A stretch of 64,000 bases of DNA from Protopterus annectens (GCF_019279795.1 NC_056725.1:1077450782-1077514781), one strand, 5' to 3'. Positions 1-13,125 are shown, counted from the stretch's first letter. Made by a program: numbers and translations. The notes: generated by a model from the letters alone, not told the origin.

Positions 1-1600
1 TTGTGCCTCTCAAGGGTCAGTCTTAACCACCCTTCTGTTCATCCTGTTTTATAAATAATCTAACATGGGAACTTCCTCACCTCCCCCATGTATGTTGATG
101 GCATTGTCTTTATCTCATCTCACAAATATAATCCACATGCGATATCAACTTTACAACATCATTTCTCCCCAATGTGGAATTGTCAAAAAACATAATAGGA
201 TCTATGTAAACAGTATACAAACACAGCATATTATATACATGCTAGAATCTTCAATGTACAATGCTTTTGCATTACGTGTTCTAACTGGAACAATCTGTGT
301 GTCAGGAACTATATTCACCAGTACCAAAGAGCAAAGTATCTGGGGATCCTAGCTGATATTAAATCTCTGGCCTACATCTTAAGTCAAATACTGGCCACAC
401 ATCAATTGTCACATAGCTATAAGTATACTGTAATAATTACACTCCCTAATGTTCAAAACGAAAAATCCACATCAAGCTACAGGTCCATAACCAATCTCTG
501 ACCTGAAGATAAAATATTAGGAAAACTACTTTGCAAGTAGTTGCTTGATTATATTTAAAAATACAATCTTGCTTCTGTGCCATGTACAAGTATCCAGGAC
601 TCCATATTTTCCCTTCTTTCAGAAATATTCTCTGACATAGTAAAAGGATGTGTGATTGTAAGTCCATCGGCTCACTGGATGGAGTTGAAATTCGGCTATC
701 TATGGGGGCTAGATTAATAAAGAGAAATTTCTCATTTTCTGCTTTCATATTTGTTTCAGTACACATAGAAATGAACACAATGCAAGCAACAGTTGGCGCT
801 GAGGGACATTAAGGAAAAACATAACATTGATAGCTGATTTAAGACAATGTGAAATGTAATACTAGACTGGTTCATGCCAGCCACATAGCATGGGGTGTTA
901 ATACATGCTCATATTGTGCAGAAAACAGTAGTTAACCACACTTGTCCCAAATATTGGCACAGCATGTAAACTGCAACAAGACAATATTGACAGCAGTCTT
1001 TTGCTGGCAGGAACATTTGATCAATCCATTACTCAATTATTTACTATTTTATTTACAATGACTTACTAAAATCCTAAAGTACCAAACATTAAAAAGTAAT
1101 AAAAGTATTTAAGCAAGTGAAGAAAAACAGGAGTTATGCAAAATAAATGAACAGAAAAATGTTATGGAGTGTTTAAAGGGAAAAAAAAAACATGAAAAGC
1201 ATAAAAAAAGAGAAACCATCCCATTTGATAATTGGAACATTAATACAAACTGTACACCTTCAAAGTATCTAAATAAACATGTTTTCATTTGGAAACAAAA
1301 ACCTGAAAGAATGAATCAAACATTGATTAAGTGATAGCCAAGGACACAGTGAACAATGTGACTGAACATAGTAAACATTTTAAAGGGATACAGCAGGCAT
1401 AGTTCAGAAGATAATTTTATCCAATACCATATGAGCTTGTTACATTACTCCCTATTCATATAAATCCTTCTAGAATAATAATTTCAACACATCCACCATT
1501 TCTCTAATTGTGTATTTAATATATGTACCATCAACCAATGCCAGCTAGGTTATTTTGAGATAACAGCATTTGAGGTCGGTGCATAGATCAGCTGCATGTG
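1..1600. other. Unannotated AT-rich DNA
   Basis: I see no recognisable gene, RNA or element here. The open frames are short, lack family motifs and are not flanked by convincing splice signals. Confidence 0.5.
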
Positions 1601-1609
1601 TATACCAGT

Positions 1610-2045
1610 GGCTGGGTTTTTGGGGTCTATAATCATTTTGTCGAAACTCAAATGAGGAATGCTCATTTGTCGAATGCCTTTTCAGTGAAAAGACTTCATC
1701 GAATGATGTTTTAAGTGAAAAGTTTCCTAGAGCAAACCAATGGTTGGCCACCATCTGAAATTTGCCCTTTTCCCCACTGTAATGCAATCTTGGACTTGGT
1801 ATCTTTAGCTAGGGGGGATTGGGGGGTGTGGGGAGTATAGCCCCACGTGCATAAGTATTAAGTTTTATTGTTTTGTTTATGGACACTACAGTTGCTAGGG
1901 TGTACTGCCATCAGTTTGCTCTAGGAAACTTTTCAATTAAAACTTCATTTGATGAATAGCATTTTCACTGAATAGGTGTTCGACAAATGAGTGTTTGCTC
2001 ATTTGAATTTCATCAACATGATATAGACCTAGGTTGTTGAGGGTG
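1610..2045. mobile_element. MITE-like element with long terminal inverted repeats
   Basis: About 130 bp at 1620-1750 reappears reverse-complemented at 1910-2040. Shared blocks include CTCATTTGTCGAA, TTCAGTGAAAA and AAGTTTCCTAGAGCAAAC. The interior (1750-1910) is G-rich around 1810-1840 and has no coding potential. Long imperfect inverted repeats around a short non-coding core fit a non-autonomous DNA transposon. The exact ends and a target-site duplication could not be fixed, so the superfamily is unknown. Confidence 0.5.
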
Positions 2046-2265
2046 TCATCATAAGAGTTTAGAGTATAGATCGAAAATGTATGCATTTGTCAACTGAAGA
2101 GATAGAAGGAAGTTTCTCTGTTCATGAAACAAAAACCAGCACAGAGAGAAACAAACTGACACCAAGAACACTCTCTGTATGCTGGAAAAACAAGGAATTC
2201 ACTTGAGTGATGAAAACACAATTTATTCCACAATGTGACAAAAACTCCACAGCATTAGCAGCATA

Positions 2266-2767
2266 TACAAAATAAAATGTATACTCCACAGTAACACAAT
2301 ATCCTCAGTCAAGCGCTTTCATCCATCCGGACTTCTTTAGAACTGTAATATTCAGCAGCTACCTGGTGCAGTTATATTACATAGTGATGCTACAGCAGCC
2401 TTCTACCACAATGATTTTGGAAACGACCCCTCAAAGACCTTTACTGAGATGTTCTGAATCTTTTTTTTATGAATGAATTTGCTCCTGGAGTTGAAGCATG
2501 TAGAGTGATTAAGTAGTCAGCATTGGCTTGCATAAAATCACTTGTCTGACATTTGAACAAGTAACCCTTGTACTAATCCTCAGAATTGTATACTGTTGGT
2601 CTGTCTTTCCTGCTAAACATAAGTAAAATTACAGTGCTGAGTCAGCTTCAGTGTAATATAACTGCACCAGGCAGCTGCTGAATATTACAGTTCTGAAGAA
2701 GTCTGGATGGACAAAAGCACTTGACTGTGGATATTGTGTTACTGTTTAGTATACATTTTATTTTGTA
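2266..2767. repeat. Inverted pair of PLE-terminus-like repeats
   Basis: A 115-bp stretch at 2266-2380 is repeated in inverted orientation at 2653-2767, with about 270 bp between. Each copy contains a block of the form CTRAAGAAGTCYGGATGGA followed by AAAGCRCTTGACTG. The same CTGANGA...GAAAGCGCTT pattern is found in the 3' region of the PLE copies at 11.1 and 13.1 kb. PLE terminal repeats are known to carry hammerhead-like motifs, so these are probably solo PLE ends in inverted arrangement. The direct repeat GAAGTTTCTCTGTTCA occurs at about 2110 and 2767. Confidence 0.45.
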
Positions 2768-2889
2768 GAAGTTTCTCTGTTCACCTGTGAGAGAGCGGAG
2801 CTTTGAGCAGCCTATGTGTCCCTGGAGGAGTGGTTTCAGCCCAGAAAGTAGTAGTTTATTGGCCATTTTGCGCTAATTTCTATCTCTTT

Positions 2890-3095
2890 AATTTCCCAGC
2901 TATTGTTTGTGTTTGTGTCTTTCGGCTTTTCCCGGTTAGGGGTCGCCACAGTGGAACTCCAGTCTGCTAATGATTGGCAGTAGATTTTTACATACTGGCT
3001 TGCCAGGCCTAACGCACATCCTTCAACGAAGGAACGCCCATTCATGCATGTCACCACACAGAAGACACTCTAACTGAGAATCAAATGGGCAACAT
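2890..3095. repeat. Fragment resembling a dispersed fish-type repeat
   Basis: The stretch around 2920-2955 reads TTCGGCTTTTCCCGGTTAGG followed by GGTCGCCACAG. This resembles a repeat core I know from many fish genomes (CCCGTTAGGGGTCGCCACAGC). The following TTGGCAG...TTTTACA segment also fits that repeat loosely. I cannot name the family. It may be the 5' flank or 5' UTR of the CR1 copy that follows. Confidence 0.35.
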
Positions 3096-3377
3096 AATTT
3101 CCCTGCTATAAAAACTGCATTTGCCCAGTTTTGCATGCCGGGCAGCGCCGGTTAGCGAGGGTATAGCTATTCCCGGCTGCACAAAGTCTCCTCTTCAATT
3201 TTTCCCTTGGAACTAGACACACTTTCAACTTAAGCACTCAAGCCACTCATTTCTCAGCCTGGCATTTGCTCAAAACTCATAGCAAGCACTTATAAACCCT
3301 AGCACTAGAGAAGGACAAGGCTCTCTATACGTCCTTACCAGCCATTCAGTAAAACAGTTTACTGTACCTATTCAGGC

Positions 3378-4285
3378 ATGTCCAAAGGGCAGTTTCAGCT
3401 GTACTCTCCAGTCCAACTGGTGAATCTGGGCATTCGGAGGCAATGTTACAACTGCCTCATGTACACAGACAACCTTCTCCTCCTACCACCAAACAATAAT
3501 ACATGCGAGAGATGCAATTATACAGCCAAACTGGAGGCTAAGCTTTCTCAACCCAAGACTGGATCAGACAGTCAAGAGGAGAAGGGAAATACTGGCATCA
3601 CACCACCAGTCTCACATAGACCCATTAAACTAGCACCGGCAAAAAACACACGTAAATACACTAAAACATACTCTGAGGCTCTAAATAAAAATCTGCAAAA
3701 GCAACAGAGCCCTCCAAAGCAGACATCCAAGCAACCTCCATCCCCCCAACACAAACCATGAAACGCATACTTCACAAAACCAGTGTGCCACGCAATGACA
3801 GCCCTCAAGGCAAAATAGCATACCCAACATACTAGTAATAGGTGACTCTATAGTCAGGCACACTGAAGTCCCACTCACTAGGCTGAATAAGGAGAAGGTT
3901 ACTGTTAGTTGCCTATCAGGTGCCAGGATCCGCCACATAACACAAGCACTCAGGTCACTCCAGAACAAGTACAAATATGACTCTGTCATTGTCCATGTTG
4001 GTGTAAATGACCTGAGCCATACCTCCCTTGACTACAAGAAAAGAGACATGGAAGAGCTCTCTGATCACATAGCCCAGGCCGGTATGACCCTGACCCTGAG
4101 TAGCATCCTGCCCTCACCAAGAATGAAACCATGGTATAAAGAAAAAAAATATCAATTTCAACAATTGGCTAAGTTTCTGGTGTCATTCAAAGGGGATCCA
4201 GAGTCTGTCTGCCTGGGATGACATGCTCGACAAGCCACGCTGCTTCGCTAGAGACTGCTTGCACCTGTCACCCTTAGGCTTTTGA
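3378..4285 (+). pseudogene. CR1 ORF1: zinc-binding N-terminus and SGNH esterase domain
   Basis: The N-terminal frame (3378-3761) starts MSKGQFQLYSPVQLVN and carries CYNC and CERC pairs about 17 residues apart, a zinc-binding pattern, followed by a basic Lys/Pro/Gln-rich linker. After a frameshift near 3765-3830 the downstream frame shows SGNH hydrolase blocks: GDSIVRH (3841), GARIRHIT, VHVGVNDL (about 3997-4012) and DCLHLSPLGF (4254-4282), ending at TGA 4283-4285. Ser, Gly, Asn and Asp/His positions of the esterase are still visible. Esterase ORF1 proteins are known in CR1-group LINEs and are thought to bind RNA or lipid. A minus-strand paralogue lies at 26.4-27.4 kb. Confidence 0.75.
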
Positions 4286-7182
4286 ATACTGGCCAAGGCT
4301 CTTGCCACCCCCCCCATAGTGCCTTTTTTAGGCAAGGCTCAAAAGACAAACCCACCACCGTAAATAGCACAAGTAACAAAAATCTGAGGGTAATACTACT
4401 CAATGCCAGAAGTCTAAACCTCAAAATTCATGCACTCGAGGAACTCCTCAGTATGGAGAAAATCAATATATATGCAGTAACAGAAACCTGGTTAAAGGCT
4501 CCAGAGAGCACCCCAGCACTACCAGGTTACAATTCATACCATACATTTCGGCCGCAGAACCCGGACTGAAATACAAAAGGTGAGGGAGTATCCATATTCA
4601 TTAAGGATACCCACACCTCCAGGTTAGTGGCACAGCATGATGCTTCAGAGATTATCCACATGCAACTAACAACAGGCAAAACTGCAATTCAAATTGTAGC
4701 TTGCTACAGATCACCCACCATGTCCCAAGACCCCCATTCCACATTTCTGAAAACACTGGGTAACATAAAGGTCCTACCAAGCACCCTAATATTGAGTGAT
4801 TTCAACTACCCAAACATTAACTGGGAGAACTACTCAAGTACTAACTCCCTTGCCCAAAATTTCCTAGAATTTATAAACTCAAATGCCCTGGAACAACTTG
4901 TCAATACTCCCACCAGAGGTGACAACATATTGGACCTAGTCATCACCAACATGGGCAACCGGTGTTCCACACCGGAGGTCAACCCCTCGCTGGTTAGATC
5001 TGACCATAAACAAATCACTTTGGATATCCACATTCCGCCCCCACCCCCGGACAAGGAAACCACTGTGAAAAACTTTTCAAAAGCAAACTTCACATTACTT
5101 AAGACGGAGGTGGAAAGTTTCAAAGCCCCCATGCTAAAGGATAATGCTGTCCAAGCTGCAAAATCCTTTATTAATGCATTCTACTGGCACCTACAAGAAT
5201 GCATGGATCGTGCTATCCCAAGCAAAACTAATACTCACTCCTCTAAGGAAAGGAAACCAATCTGGTGGACCCTTGCCATAAACAAGCTATACAATAGAAG
5301 GAGAAAACTAGTACAGAAAAGAGTAATATCCCAAGAAGGGATGACATCCCTGATTAGTATCAGCAAGAAACTACAATTACTCATAAAATCGTCCAAGGCG
5401 AGCTTTGAAAGAAAACTTGCCAAGGACTCCAAAGATAACCACAAGGCATTATTTAGCTATGTCAAGAATCTAAGTGGCAATGCTCAGCTCTGCTCAGAGT
5501 TAGTGCAGAATGGCACAGAATACACTGAACCAACCAATATTGCCAACATCCTGGCAGACAGGTTCAGTGCAAACTTCGCCCCCATCTCACCCCCAAAAGG
5601 GCCCAAAAACCATACCAGAAGAATGTAGAGCCCCTGAAATCACAGACACTCAGGTTAAAATAGCCCTCTCCAAAGCCAAAAACACAGCATTAATGGGACC
5701 AGATGGTGTCCCAGGCTGCATTCTACACGAGCTCAAAGATGAACTAACCCCCTCACCTAAACACAGGCTCAGACTCAGCCTCTCCACAGGCTATATACCC
5801 ATAGATTGGTGCACAGCAGCAGTTATTCCACTCCACAAAGGTGGAACCACAACAGACCCCGGGAATTATCACCCTATAAGCCTGACTAGCTTGGTCTGCA
5901 AGGCTATGGAGTGCATCATCATGGTACTCATTAACAGAGACATTGGGAACCCCCAAACACTGGACCCTACCCAGTTTGGCTTTGTTAAGGGCAGATCATG
6001 CCTTCTAAACCTGGTGGACTTCTTTGAGACAGTTACCAAGGCTATAGATGGGGAAAGGTTGTACACACAGCCTACCTAGACCTCGCAAAGGCCTTCAACA
6101 CCATTCCCCATTCTGGTATTATAGACAAGCTCACCAGCCTGAACATAAACCCCTATGTCACAAGATGGGTTGCCAATTGTCTCACAGACAGAACCCACAT
6201 GGTGAGAGTTGTGGGAGCTGGGTCTGACTCTAAACCGGTTACAAGTGGCGTTCTCCAGGACTCAGTCCTAGGACCCCTAGCATGTACTTCTCAGAAGTAC
6301 AGACAAGCACAGGAGGACTATGGCTGAACAAGTTTGCAGACGACTGCAAACTAGGGGCTATAATTGACTCACCAGCTGACACAGACATCCTCCAAAAGGG
6401 TCTCACTGAGACTGATACCTGGTGTCAAAATCATGGCCTCAAACTAAATGCCAAAAAGTGCAGTTATTCCCTTTGGAAATAACAAAGTACCCACAAACTA
6501 CCACATAGGTGGTAGTATCCTAAATACGGAAAACGTAATAAGGGATCTGGGGACCCAAGTAGATAGTAATCTCTCCTTTGATAATCACATTGCCAAAGTG
6601 GTTAGAAAATCCTTCTATGTGGCCCACCTAATCACAAAAGGGTTTGCATCCAGATCAAAAGAGGTCATTGTGCCCCTCTACTCATCACTCATCAGACCCA
6701 TCATAGAGTACAATGCCCCATTTGGGATGTACCTTACAAGACACCTGCAACAGCTGGAAAGACCACAGAAGTACCTCACCAAGAGGATCACTGGCCTCAA
6801 ACAGATACCCTATGCAGCTCAACTGAAGAAACTCCAGCTGTACTCGGTTGCATACCACCTGCTCAGAGGTGATCTCTGCCTGACATACAAGGACATGTCC
6901 AACCCAGAATTAATGGACATGCTCCACCTTAAGAAAATCTTATCCCCTCAAGCCACACGCTCTAGGGATCTAAACCTCACAACAACAATAAACAGGACAT
7001 GCTGGAGGGATAGATTCCTGTCCCAGAGACTTCCCATGCTTTGGAACAAGAGTCCAATCTACATTAGGCAGGGTTCCTCGCTAGCACTCTTTAAGAGAAA
7101 CCTTGACGAGTGGATGGGAAACAGAAAGTTTACCCCGGGGATCACTTCAGTGGCTCTGCTGGACAGAGGCACAGGGAACTAA
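4282..7182 (+). pseudogene. CR1 ORF2: endonuclease and reverse transcriptase, multiply broken
   Basis: The endonuclease (about 4380-5060) shows LLNARSLNLK, VTETWL, ACYRSP, LSDFNYP and RSDHKQI, the usual EEP landmarks. The RT (about 5690-6480) shows GPDGVPGCILHEL, PLHKGG, PISLTSLVCKAME, QFGFVKGRSC, YLDLAKAFN and FADDCKLGAI (about 6332). The C-terminal region runs to 7182. Lesions: a stop at 4567-4569, a frameshift near 5600, another near 6060, a small deletion in SGV(P)Q...GPL near 6280 that removes part of the LLFGIYF motif, and a frameshift near 6465. The catalytic FADD is intact, but the protein cannot be made as one chain. The copy at 21.0-22.6 kb is better preserved. Confidence 0.85.
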
Positions 7183-7261
7183 TCTAAGGGGGGTGGCAAA
7201 AGCCAACACATTCTGGCTAGGCTTATAAATGCCTTCGGACAGATAGCCTAGTACCTAACTA

Positions 7262-9820
7262 TGAACCTAATTGCATATTACACTATGTGCAGCTAGACAT
7301 TCTACAAATATTAGCACATATGAGCATTTCTGGGTAGAACATATGATTCCTTCACAATCAACAGTGAACACATATGCTATGAGATAAATATTTAAATAGA
7401 AATATCTTTTATCCACTGTTCATTTATGTGCATTCATAAGATGACAGTAAATAGAGAAGACTGTCATCTGCTTGCACATGAGCATCCACAGTAAGGGCTG
7501 AAGGCCATGCTGGAGCCACACATTTGAGCAAATCAACAAGAGCTGTCCCCTACCTCAGCTGTACCTGCATTTGCAAACAGCTGTAGGGACCCACTAATGA
7601 CTACCATATGTGCTACCATTCCTTGCAATTATTAAAAGCATTCATAGAGGGTATACTTGTCTTCCCACAGGTCCCACAGCACACTGAACACCACTGACAT
7701 GCTTTCAGTAGCAAAGCTATGTACCTGGATGACAGCCCTGCACATTCTGTCATAGATTTCTACGTTAACAGCAACATTATGGAATAGCCATGCCAAAGTA
7801 TGCTGTTGGAACAAATGCAACTTTGCCCAGTGTCATGAGTGCACAACTATGATGCTGTGCATTCCTCTGACATCAGTCATATTTCTGCTGTTGTCATGCG
7901 ATATATAGGCCACACATGAATAGACATCCTTCACTAAACACTGGTGATGCAGGAGAACCAAACTGGGCCTTTGGTTGTCCCCTCAGCTTGAAGAAGGGGG
8001 AATTTTCCCTCCATTTGTAGTGCTAATAATACCACTGTGCATTCTGATTGTATCATGGGACAGTTACACCATCATCAGCCTCTACAGATGTACTGACCTC
8101 AGGCATGTGCAAATCTATGATGCCAGATAATTTCCCAGTGGAACATATGAAAACATATCAATAATTGACACTATATAACATTGTATTGCTACTTAATGCC
8201 TTGTAATAATCCTGTAATATTGCTGTTTAATGCTAATTTATAATGAAAATTGTATAATATGTTGGAGCTTTTCTCCCCTGGCCACTGCTGAAAAAGGGCT
8301 TTTCAGCTCAGTCGGACAATTCCAGTCAACAAATGTAAAATAAATAATAATATAACCATGTGTTAGCTATTAATATGTGACCCCATCACTATGCATTAGA
8401 TAGACAGCTGTGTGATAGGCCAGCAATCAAGGAGACTCAATCCTCACCACTGACTCTGATGAGGTATGGTCACTAAGAGCAAAGATGGACTCACACAGTA
8501 TTTTCAGATGCAGCTCCCTGCACCAAGCACAGTTTCCCTTAACAGCACACAGGGATTATGCTCTAGATCTGGGGCTGGACTCTCTTTCGCTCACCAGATC
8601 CACACAAAACTCCACACTAACCAGTTTGGAGCTCTGTGTCCCTGTTCCCAGTAGCGAACATACACGCTTAGATATTTCAGTTTCACACACACATACCCAC
8701 CTGGCTAAAGCTGTCCCAGATTTACTAGCTCAGCCCCTTTCTGCCCAGATCCTGAGGTAATCATGCTGTCTCTAGTCAGCTACTCTAAGGCTCTTATGAA
8801 AGGTACCCAATTATACTGTGCAAAAGTAATACTAATACAAGTTATAGGGTATGACCAAAGCAGCAAAGCTTTCAGGAGCAGCCACAGCGGCACTAAAACA
8901 AGCATAAGTACTCTCAAATGTTAAAATATTCCCTAAAGGACTAACCACAATGAAAGATATTAAATATTTAATGATACATAATAAAACAGAAAACAGGAGA
9001 ATACTAAATACAATAAACAGCAGAGTTTCAACCACAGAGATATAAAAAATAATGCAGTTGGATAGTTTCTCAGAGATGGAGAAAACAATACTAAACTATT
9101 CTCACTAAATGTCCTTGACTAACTAAAGAATTATTGTTCCCTGACTACATACTAAAACAAGACAAGCTGATATTTGCTGAATGTCTTTCCACAGCAAAAG
9201 CCAGATGATGTCTTTCTGTCTGTGTGGATGTGTGAGATATATATCCTGTCAGAAATCTTTCACATCTGGTTCCAAAGTGCTGCTGCAAGGGTTCCAAGGA
9301 AACCAGATGTTAGTTAGAGGATGATATCACCTCTGGTCACCGGCGTCTGGTACAATACACACTCAGAGCTTTGCTAAGATTTGTGGCAGCATCTGAAATC
9401 TATAACACAATTTCAAACATTCCACCCTTCCAGGGTTCTCTGATAAACATACACATTTGATCAGTTACAACAATACAACCTAATATAAATGCACACATTC
9501 TTTCTATCCAGCAGAACTTACTGTCAATGCATTTTTCACAGAAGTAGCTTTACAAATATATTTTTAAATCAAACATCTGTACAAATCAGTGTGATAGTCA
9601 AATGACATAAAATCCTTTACAAAACACTAGCTATCTATGCTGGCATATGTACAAATGTACTGCCCTACACTCCCTGGCACAGATGGCACTACCTTCTAAC
9701 ATCACATCCTGCATGATAAGAATATACATGGCCTATGAGCATACAAGGTGCCTATTTAGATAGGATGTCACCACTATGTGATCAATATCCCTAAGAGAAA
9801 GAAATGGGATATGTTATGTA
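7262..9820. other. Unannotated DNA
   Basis: No gene or family motif could be recognised on either strand. Open frames are short and without neighbours that would support exons. The stretch is AT-rich with ordinary complexity. Confidence 0.45.
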
Positions 9821-9821
9821 T

Positions 9822-9975
9822 AGGTTCATAGGTTCATAGGTAAGTACTAGGAAACAGGTTTGTAGACCATTTCAAACCTAGCCAAAAATTATATTCAAAT
9901 TTTCCCTCTAAACTCAATATATACCAAACAGGAGAAAGACTAAAACTGAGCCCTGTGGTACACAACTGGTATTTC
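9822..9975 (-). mobile_element. CR1 scrap: 3' end fused to an RT motif
   Basis: On the minus strand 9822-9885 matches the CR1 3' end (TAGGTTCATAGG doubled, then GTACTAGG and AACCTAGCC). Immediately upstream in element sense, 9905-9975 encodes SCVPQGSVLVFLLFGIY, the conserved RT block that in intact copies lies well over 1 kb from the 3' end. The intervening coding region is deleted. Confidence 0.65.
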
Positions 9976-10058
9976 TACAGTATGGAGGGGAGCTTATGCA
10001 TGTTTGTTTGTGTTTGGCTGCATGTGTGAGTGAACGCAGATGTATGAGTTGTGTAAGG

Positions 10059-10216
<158 letters not shown>

Positions 10217-10229
10217 GTGCATATGTATG

Positions 10230-10560
10230 GGTGCATGTGTACACATTGGTGTGGTGCATGTATACACACTTGTATGTGTTACCTCTATTTTCCATTACAC
10301 TAACCATTTAGTTCACTTGGTTTGATTATTTGTGCCATACTTCATTGTCTACTGTGCACAAACTGGTAACCATCCAAACTGTATGCCACTGTCATTCACA
10401 CTGATGACAGTGAGTAGCCATTCTTACCCTTCAGTGTTTTCTCCAGTTTTGTCAATGGTGTTTCTAACCAGTTTTATAAAGACTAAAGTAAATTACAGAC
10501 ATTACGACTTGAGCAGAGGAGACATCAGGTGTACAACCATTCACAGCAGTTAGCTTGTAA
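10230..10560. other. Unannotated DNA between TG tract and PLE
   Basis: No family motif was recognised. The 5' boundary of the following PLE may lie in this stretch. Confidence 0.4.
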
Positions 10561-10880
10561 AACTCAACATCCCTTGTAGTCAAATCTAATGGTTTCCATA
10601 TCTTTAACTATACTAATGAAGTTATTACTAAAGAACATTTTTCCATTTTTATTAATGGGTTGAAATTTGTACCTACTAAGCATTTTTATGTAGTTGATAC
10701 CTTAACTAAAATTAAGCTATTTATTAGAAAGCTCAGTTTAGCTCTTTATTTTAAAGACAGTGTCACAAAATGTTATTCTGGTCCAAGTAACCCCCAAAGT
10801 GTTATGAAAAGAAACACTTTTAATCCCTCTCTGCATCCTACTTTATCTGCTTTTGAGAATGTTATTATAAATGTGACTTA
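10560..10880 (+). pseudogene. Penelope-like element, N-terminal coding part (PLE-1, 5' piece)
   Basis: The frame reads KSNGFHIFNYTNEVITKEH, then NGLKFVPTKHFYVVDTL, IRKLSLALYF and NTFNPSLHPTLSAFENVI. A 'GLKFVPT...D....IRKL..' block followed by a P-rich AF..V segment is typical of the region upstream of the RT in PLE polyproteins. The frame is cut at 10880 by the palindromic insertion and family motifs resume after 13341 (NLSKKERESFDKL, IWIMKPNKGG). No start codon could be fixed; 10660 is merely an internal Met. Confidence 0.65.
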
Positions 10881-11723
10881 AATGGTAGACAAACAGCAAC
10901 GGATTCACCAATAAGTGCCTCCCACCTCTTATTTGACAAGGCAAAATAAAAGCAGCTTATGAAAATAATACTCCGCTTCCTGAACTTTGCTCAATTCCAA
11001 CACTTTATTCACAGACGAACTACACAAACATCAACATTGAACTCTAATAAAAATCCAAGCCAAAAAGTTAAAAACGAAATATTAATAATAATAAGTAGAG
11101 TTAAGCGCTTTTACCCGACATACTCTGCTTCCTCAGAACTACTAATTCATTCAACTGACATCTTATATAACATTTTTGGCGCCAATACTTTTAAATTTAA
11201 TCAGTTCGCTTAAAGCAACAGCAGCATAAATCTTCATTCGATTTTTATACTATCAATTAATACAATATCATATATTCCCCTTAATAAACATATTCAGTTA
11301 GTACAATAGAACTATATATCCATATAATAAATAAATATATCTAAATATATTAAAAGATTAAATCTATCAGATTACCTAAATAGCCATATTAAATAAGTGC
11401 ATAGGTTACATGGTGCTATATAGCAGCGTAAATACTAATACTAACACTCTGTCCTATTTAAAGCAACTAACTTATAAATAATGGTCATGCTAAAATATAT
11501 TCTATGTAGATACTTCTTGACTATTAATTGATGTAAATATATATAAACATATATATGTTTTAATTTATTACTATAAATATCAATCATAATATTACAATTT
11601 TTAAAATTTTTTAAATTTTATATTGGGAATTTTCTATGATGAATCTGTTTGATGCTTATACCTCATAAAACACTTTGTGAATCCTACAACATAAAACACT
11701 ACCCAATGTAAAAACTACATTAA

Positions 11724-12038
11724 TTATTGCTCAAGAATGGATTTAATAGCGATGTGGTAATTTATCCCCAGAGGTGTGGTGGCATCTAAGTATATTTGCC
11801 ACCATACTTCTTTATAACTTAATACTTTTTTAATGTCCCCTCCCCTTGGGTTGATTTTAATAATATCCAGGGTAGCAAATTTAAACTGATGTGTAAAATC
11901 ATTTTTCTCTATATGTCTATAGAGTGCATTAGTCCTATCCTTAGTACGAATACTATATCTATGGTCATAGATTCTCTTTTTGAAACTCCTTTCTGTTTTC
12001 CCTATGTAATAACCAGCACATATGTTACACCTAGCCAA
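11724..12038 (-). pseudogene. PLE-2 GIY-YIG endonuclease segment, left arm
   Basis: The 104-residue frame shows CNICAGYYIGKTERSFKKRI, followed by HIEKNDFTHQFKF, INPRGGD and VWWQIYLDATTPLG. This is the C-terminal GIY-YIG nuclease of Penelope-like polyproteins, which nicks target DNA for insertion. Cys pair and YIGKT..R...RI..H core are present. The RT upstream of it is missing, so only the C-terminal end of the element survives. The inverted twin lies at 12090-12398. Confidence 0.8.
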
Positions 12039-12089
12039 ATAAATTAATTAAATTACCATTTAAGTATTACTAATACTTGTAATACAAAA

Positions 12090-12398
12090 ATGGTAATTTA
12101 TTTGGCTAGGTGTAACATATGTGCTGGTTATTACATAGGGAAAACAGAAAGGAGTTTCAAAAAGAGAATCTATGACCATATATATAGTATTTGTACTAAG
12201 GATAGGACTAATGCACTCTATAGACATATAGAGAAAAATGATTTTACACATCAGTTTAAATTTGCTATCCTGGATATTATTAAAATCAACCCAAGGGGAG
12301 GAGACATTAAAAAAGTATTAAATTATAAAGAAGTATGGTGGCAAATATACTTAGATGCCACCACACCTCTGGGGTTAAATAACCACATCCCTATTTAA
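12090..12398 (+). pseudogene. PLE-2 GIY-YIG endonuclease segment, right arm
   Basis: This is almost identical to the left-arm copy: VIYLARCNICAGYYIGKTER, NALYRHIEKNDF, IKINPRGGDIKK, VWWQIYLDATTPLG. It starts 32 bp from the symmetry centre and stops at 12396-12398. Because both arms keep the same open frame, the duplication is probably young compared with the flanking PLE-1. The RT part is absent. Confidence 0.8.
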
Positions 12399-13085
12399 TC
12401 CATTCTTGAGCAATAATTAATGTAGTTTTTACATTGGGTAGTGTTTTATGTTGTAGGATTCACAAAGTGTTTTATGAGGTATAAGCATCAAACAGATTCA
12501 TCATAGAGAATTCCCAATATAAAATTTTTAAACATTTTAAAAATTTTAATATTATGATTGATATTTATAATAATAAATTAATACAACATGTTTTTATAGT
12601 TTATTTATCATAATAGTTATGTTTTTAGGATCGTGCATATGATATGATGCATTTATTATATTATATATATATATATTATATATATTTACATCAATTAATA
12701 GTCAAGAAGTATCTACATAGAATATATTTTAGCATGACCATTATTTATAAGTTAGTTGCTTTAAATAGGACAGAGTGTTAGTATTAGTATTTACACTGCT
12801 AAATAGCGCAGTGTAACCTATGCACGTATTTAATATGGCTATTTAGGTAATCTGATAGATTTAATCTTTTAATATATTTAGATATATTTATTTATTATAA
12901 GGATATATAGTTATATTGTACTAATTGAATATGTTTATTAAGGTGAAGATATGATATTGTATTAATTGGTAGTATAAAAATCGAATGATGATTTATGCTG
13001 CTGTTGCTTTAAGCAAACTGATTAAATTTAAAAGTATTGGCGCCAAAAATGTTATATAAGATGTCAATTGAATGAATTAGTAGTT

Positions 13086-13125
13086 CTGAGGAAGCCAAGT
13101 ATGTCGGGTGAAAGCGCTTAACTCT
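13086..13125 (+). ncRNA. Hammerhead-like motif in PLE-2 3' region (candidate)
   Basis: CTGAGGA at 13086-13092 and GAAA at 13110-13113 sit 17 nt apart, followed by GCGCTTAAC. This matches the CUGANGA...GAAA core spacing of hammerhead ribozymes, which are known in PLE terminal repeats. Stem II pairing is weak, and the inverted twin (11110-11136, minus) has AAAA for GAAA, so activity is doubtful. Confidence 0.35.

Larger units (their letters stand above)
3100..7261 (+). mobile_element. CR1-like LINE copy 1, most complete plus-strand copy
   Basis: This copy contains a 5' untranslated region, ORF1 (zinc-binding N-terminus plus SGNH esterase), ORF2 (endonuclease/exonuclease/phosphatase domain plus reverse transcriptase) and a 3' end finishing in CTATGAACCTA. 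The same 3' end closes copies at 22.7 kb (plus) and 23.5, 35.7 and 49.7 kb (minus), which fixes the family boundary. Such elements move by target-primed reverse transcription. ORF2 has several lesions, so this copy is dead. The 5' boundary is only approximate. The esterase-containing ORF1 and the RT motifs fit the CR1/L2 group. Confidence 0.85.
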
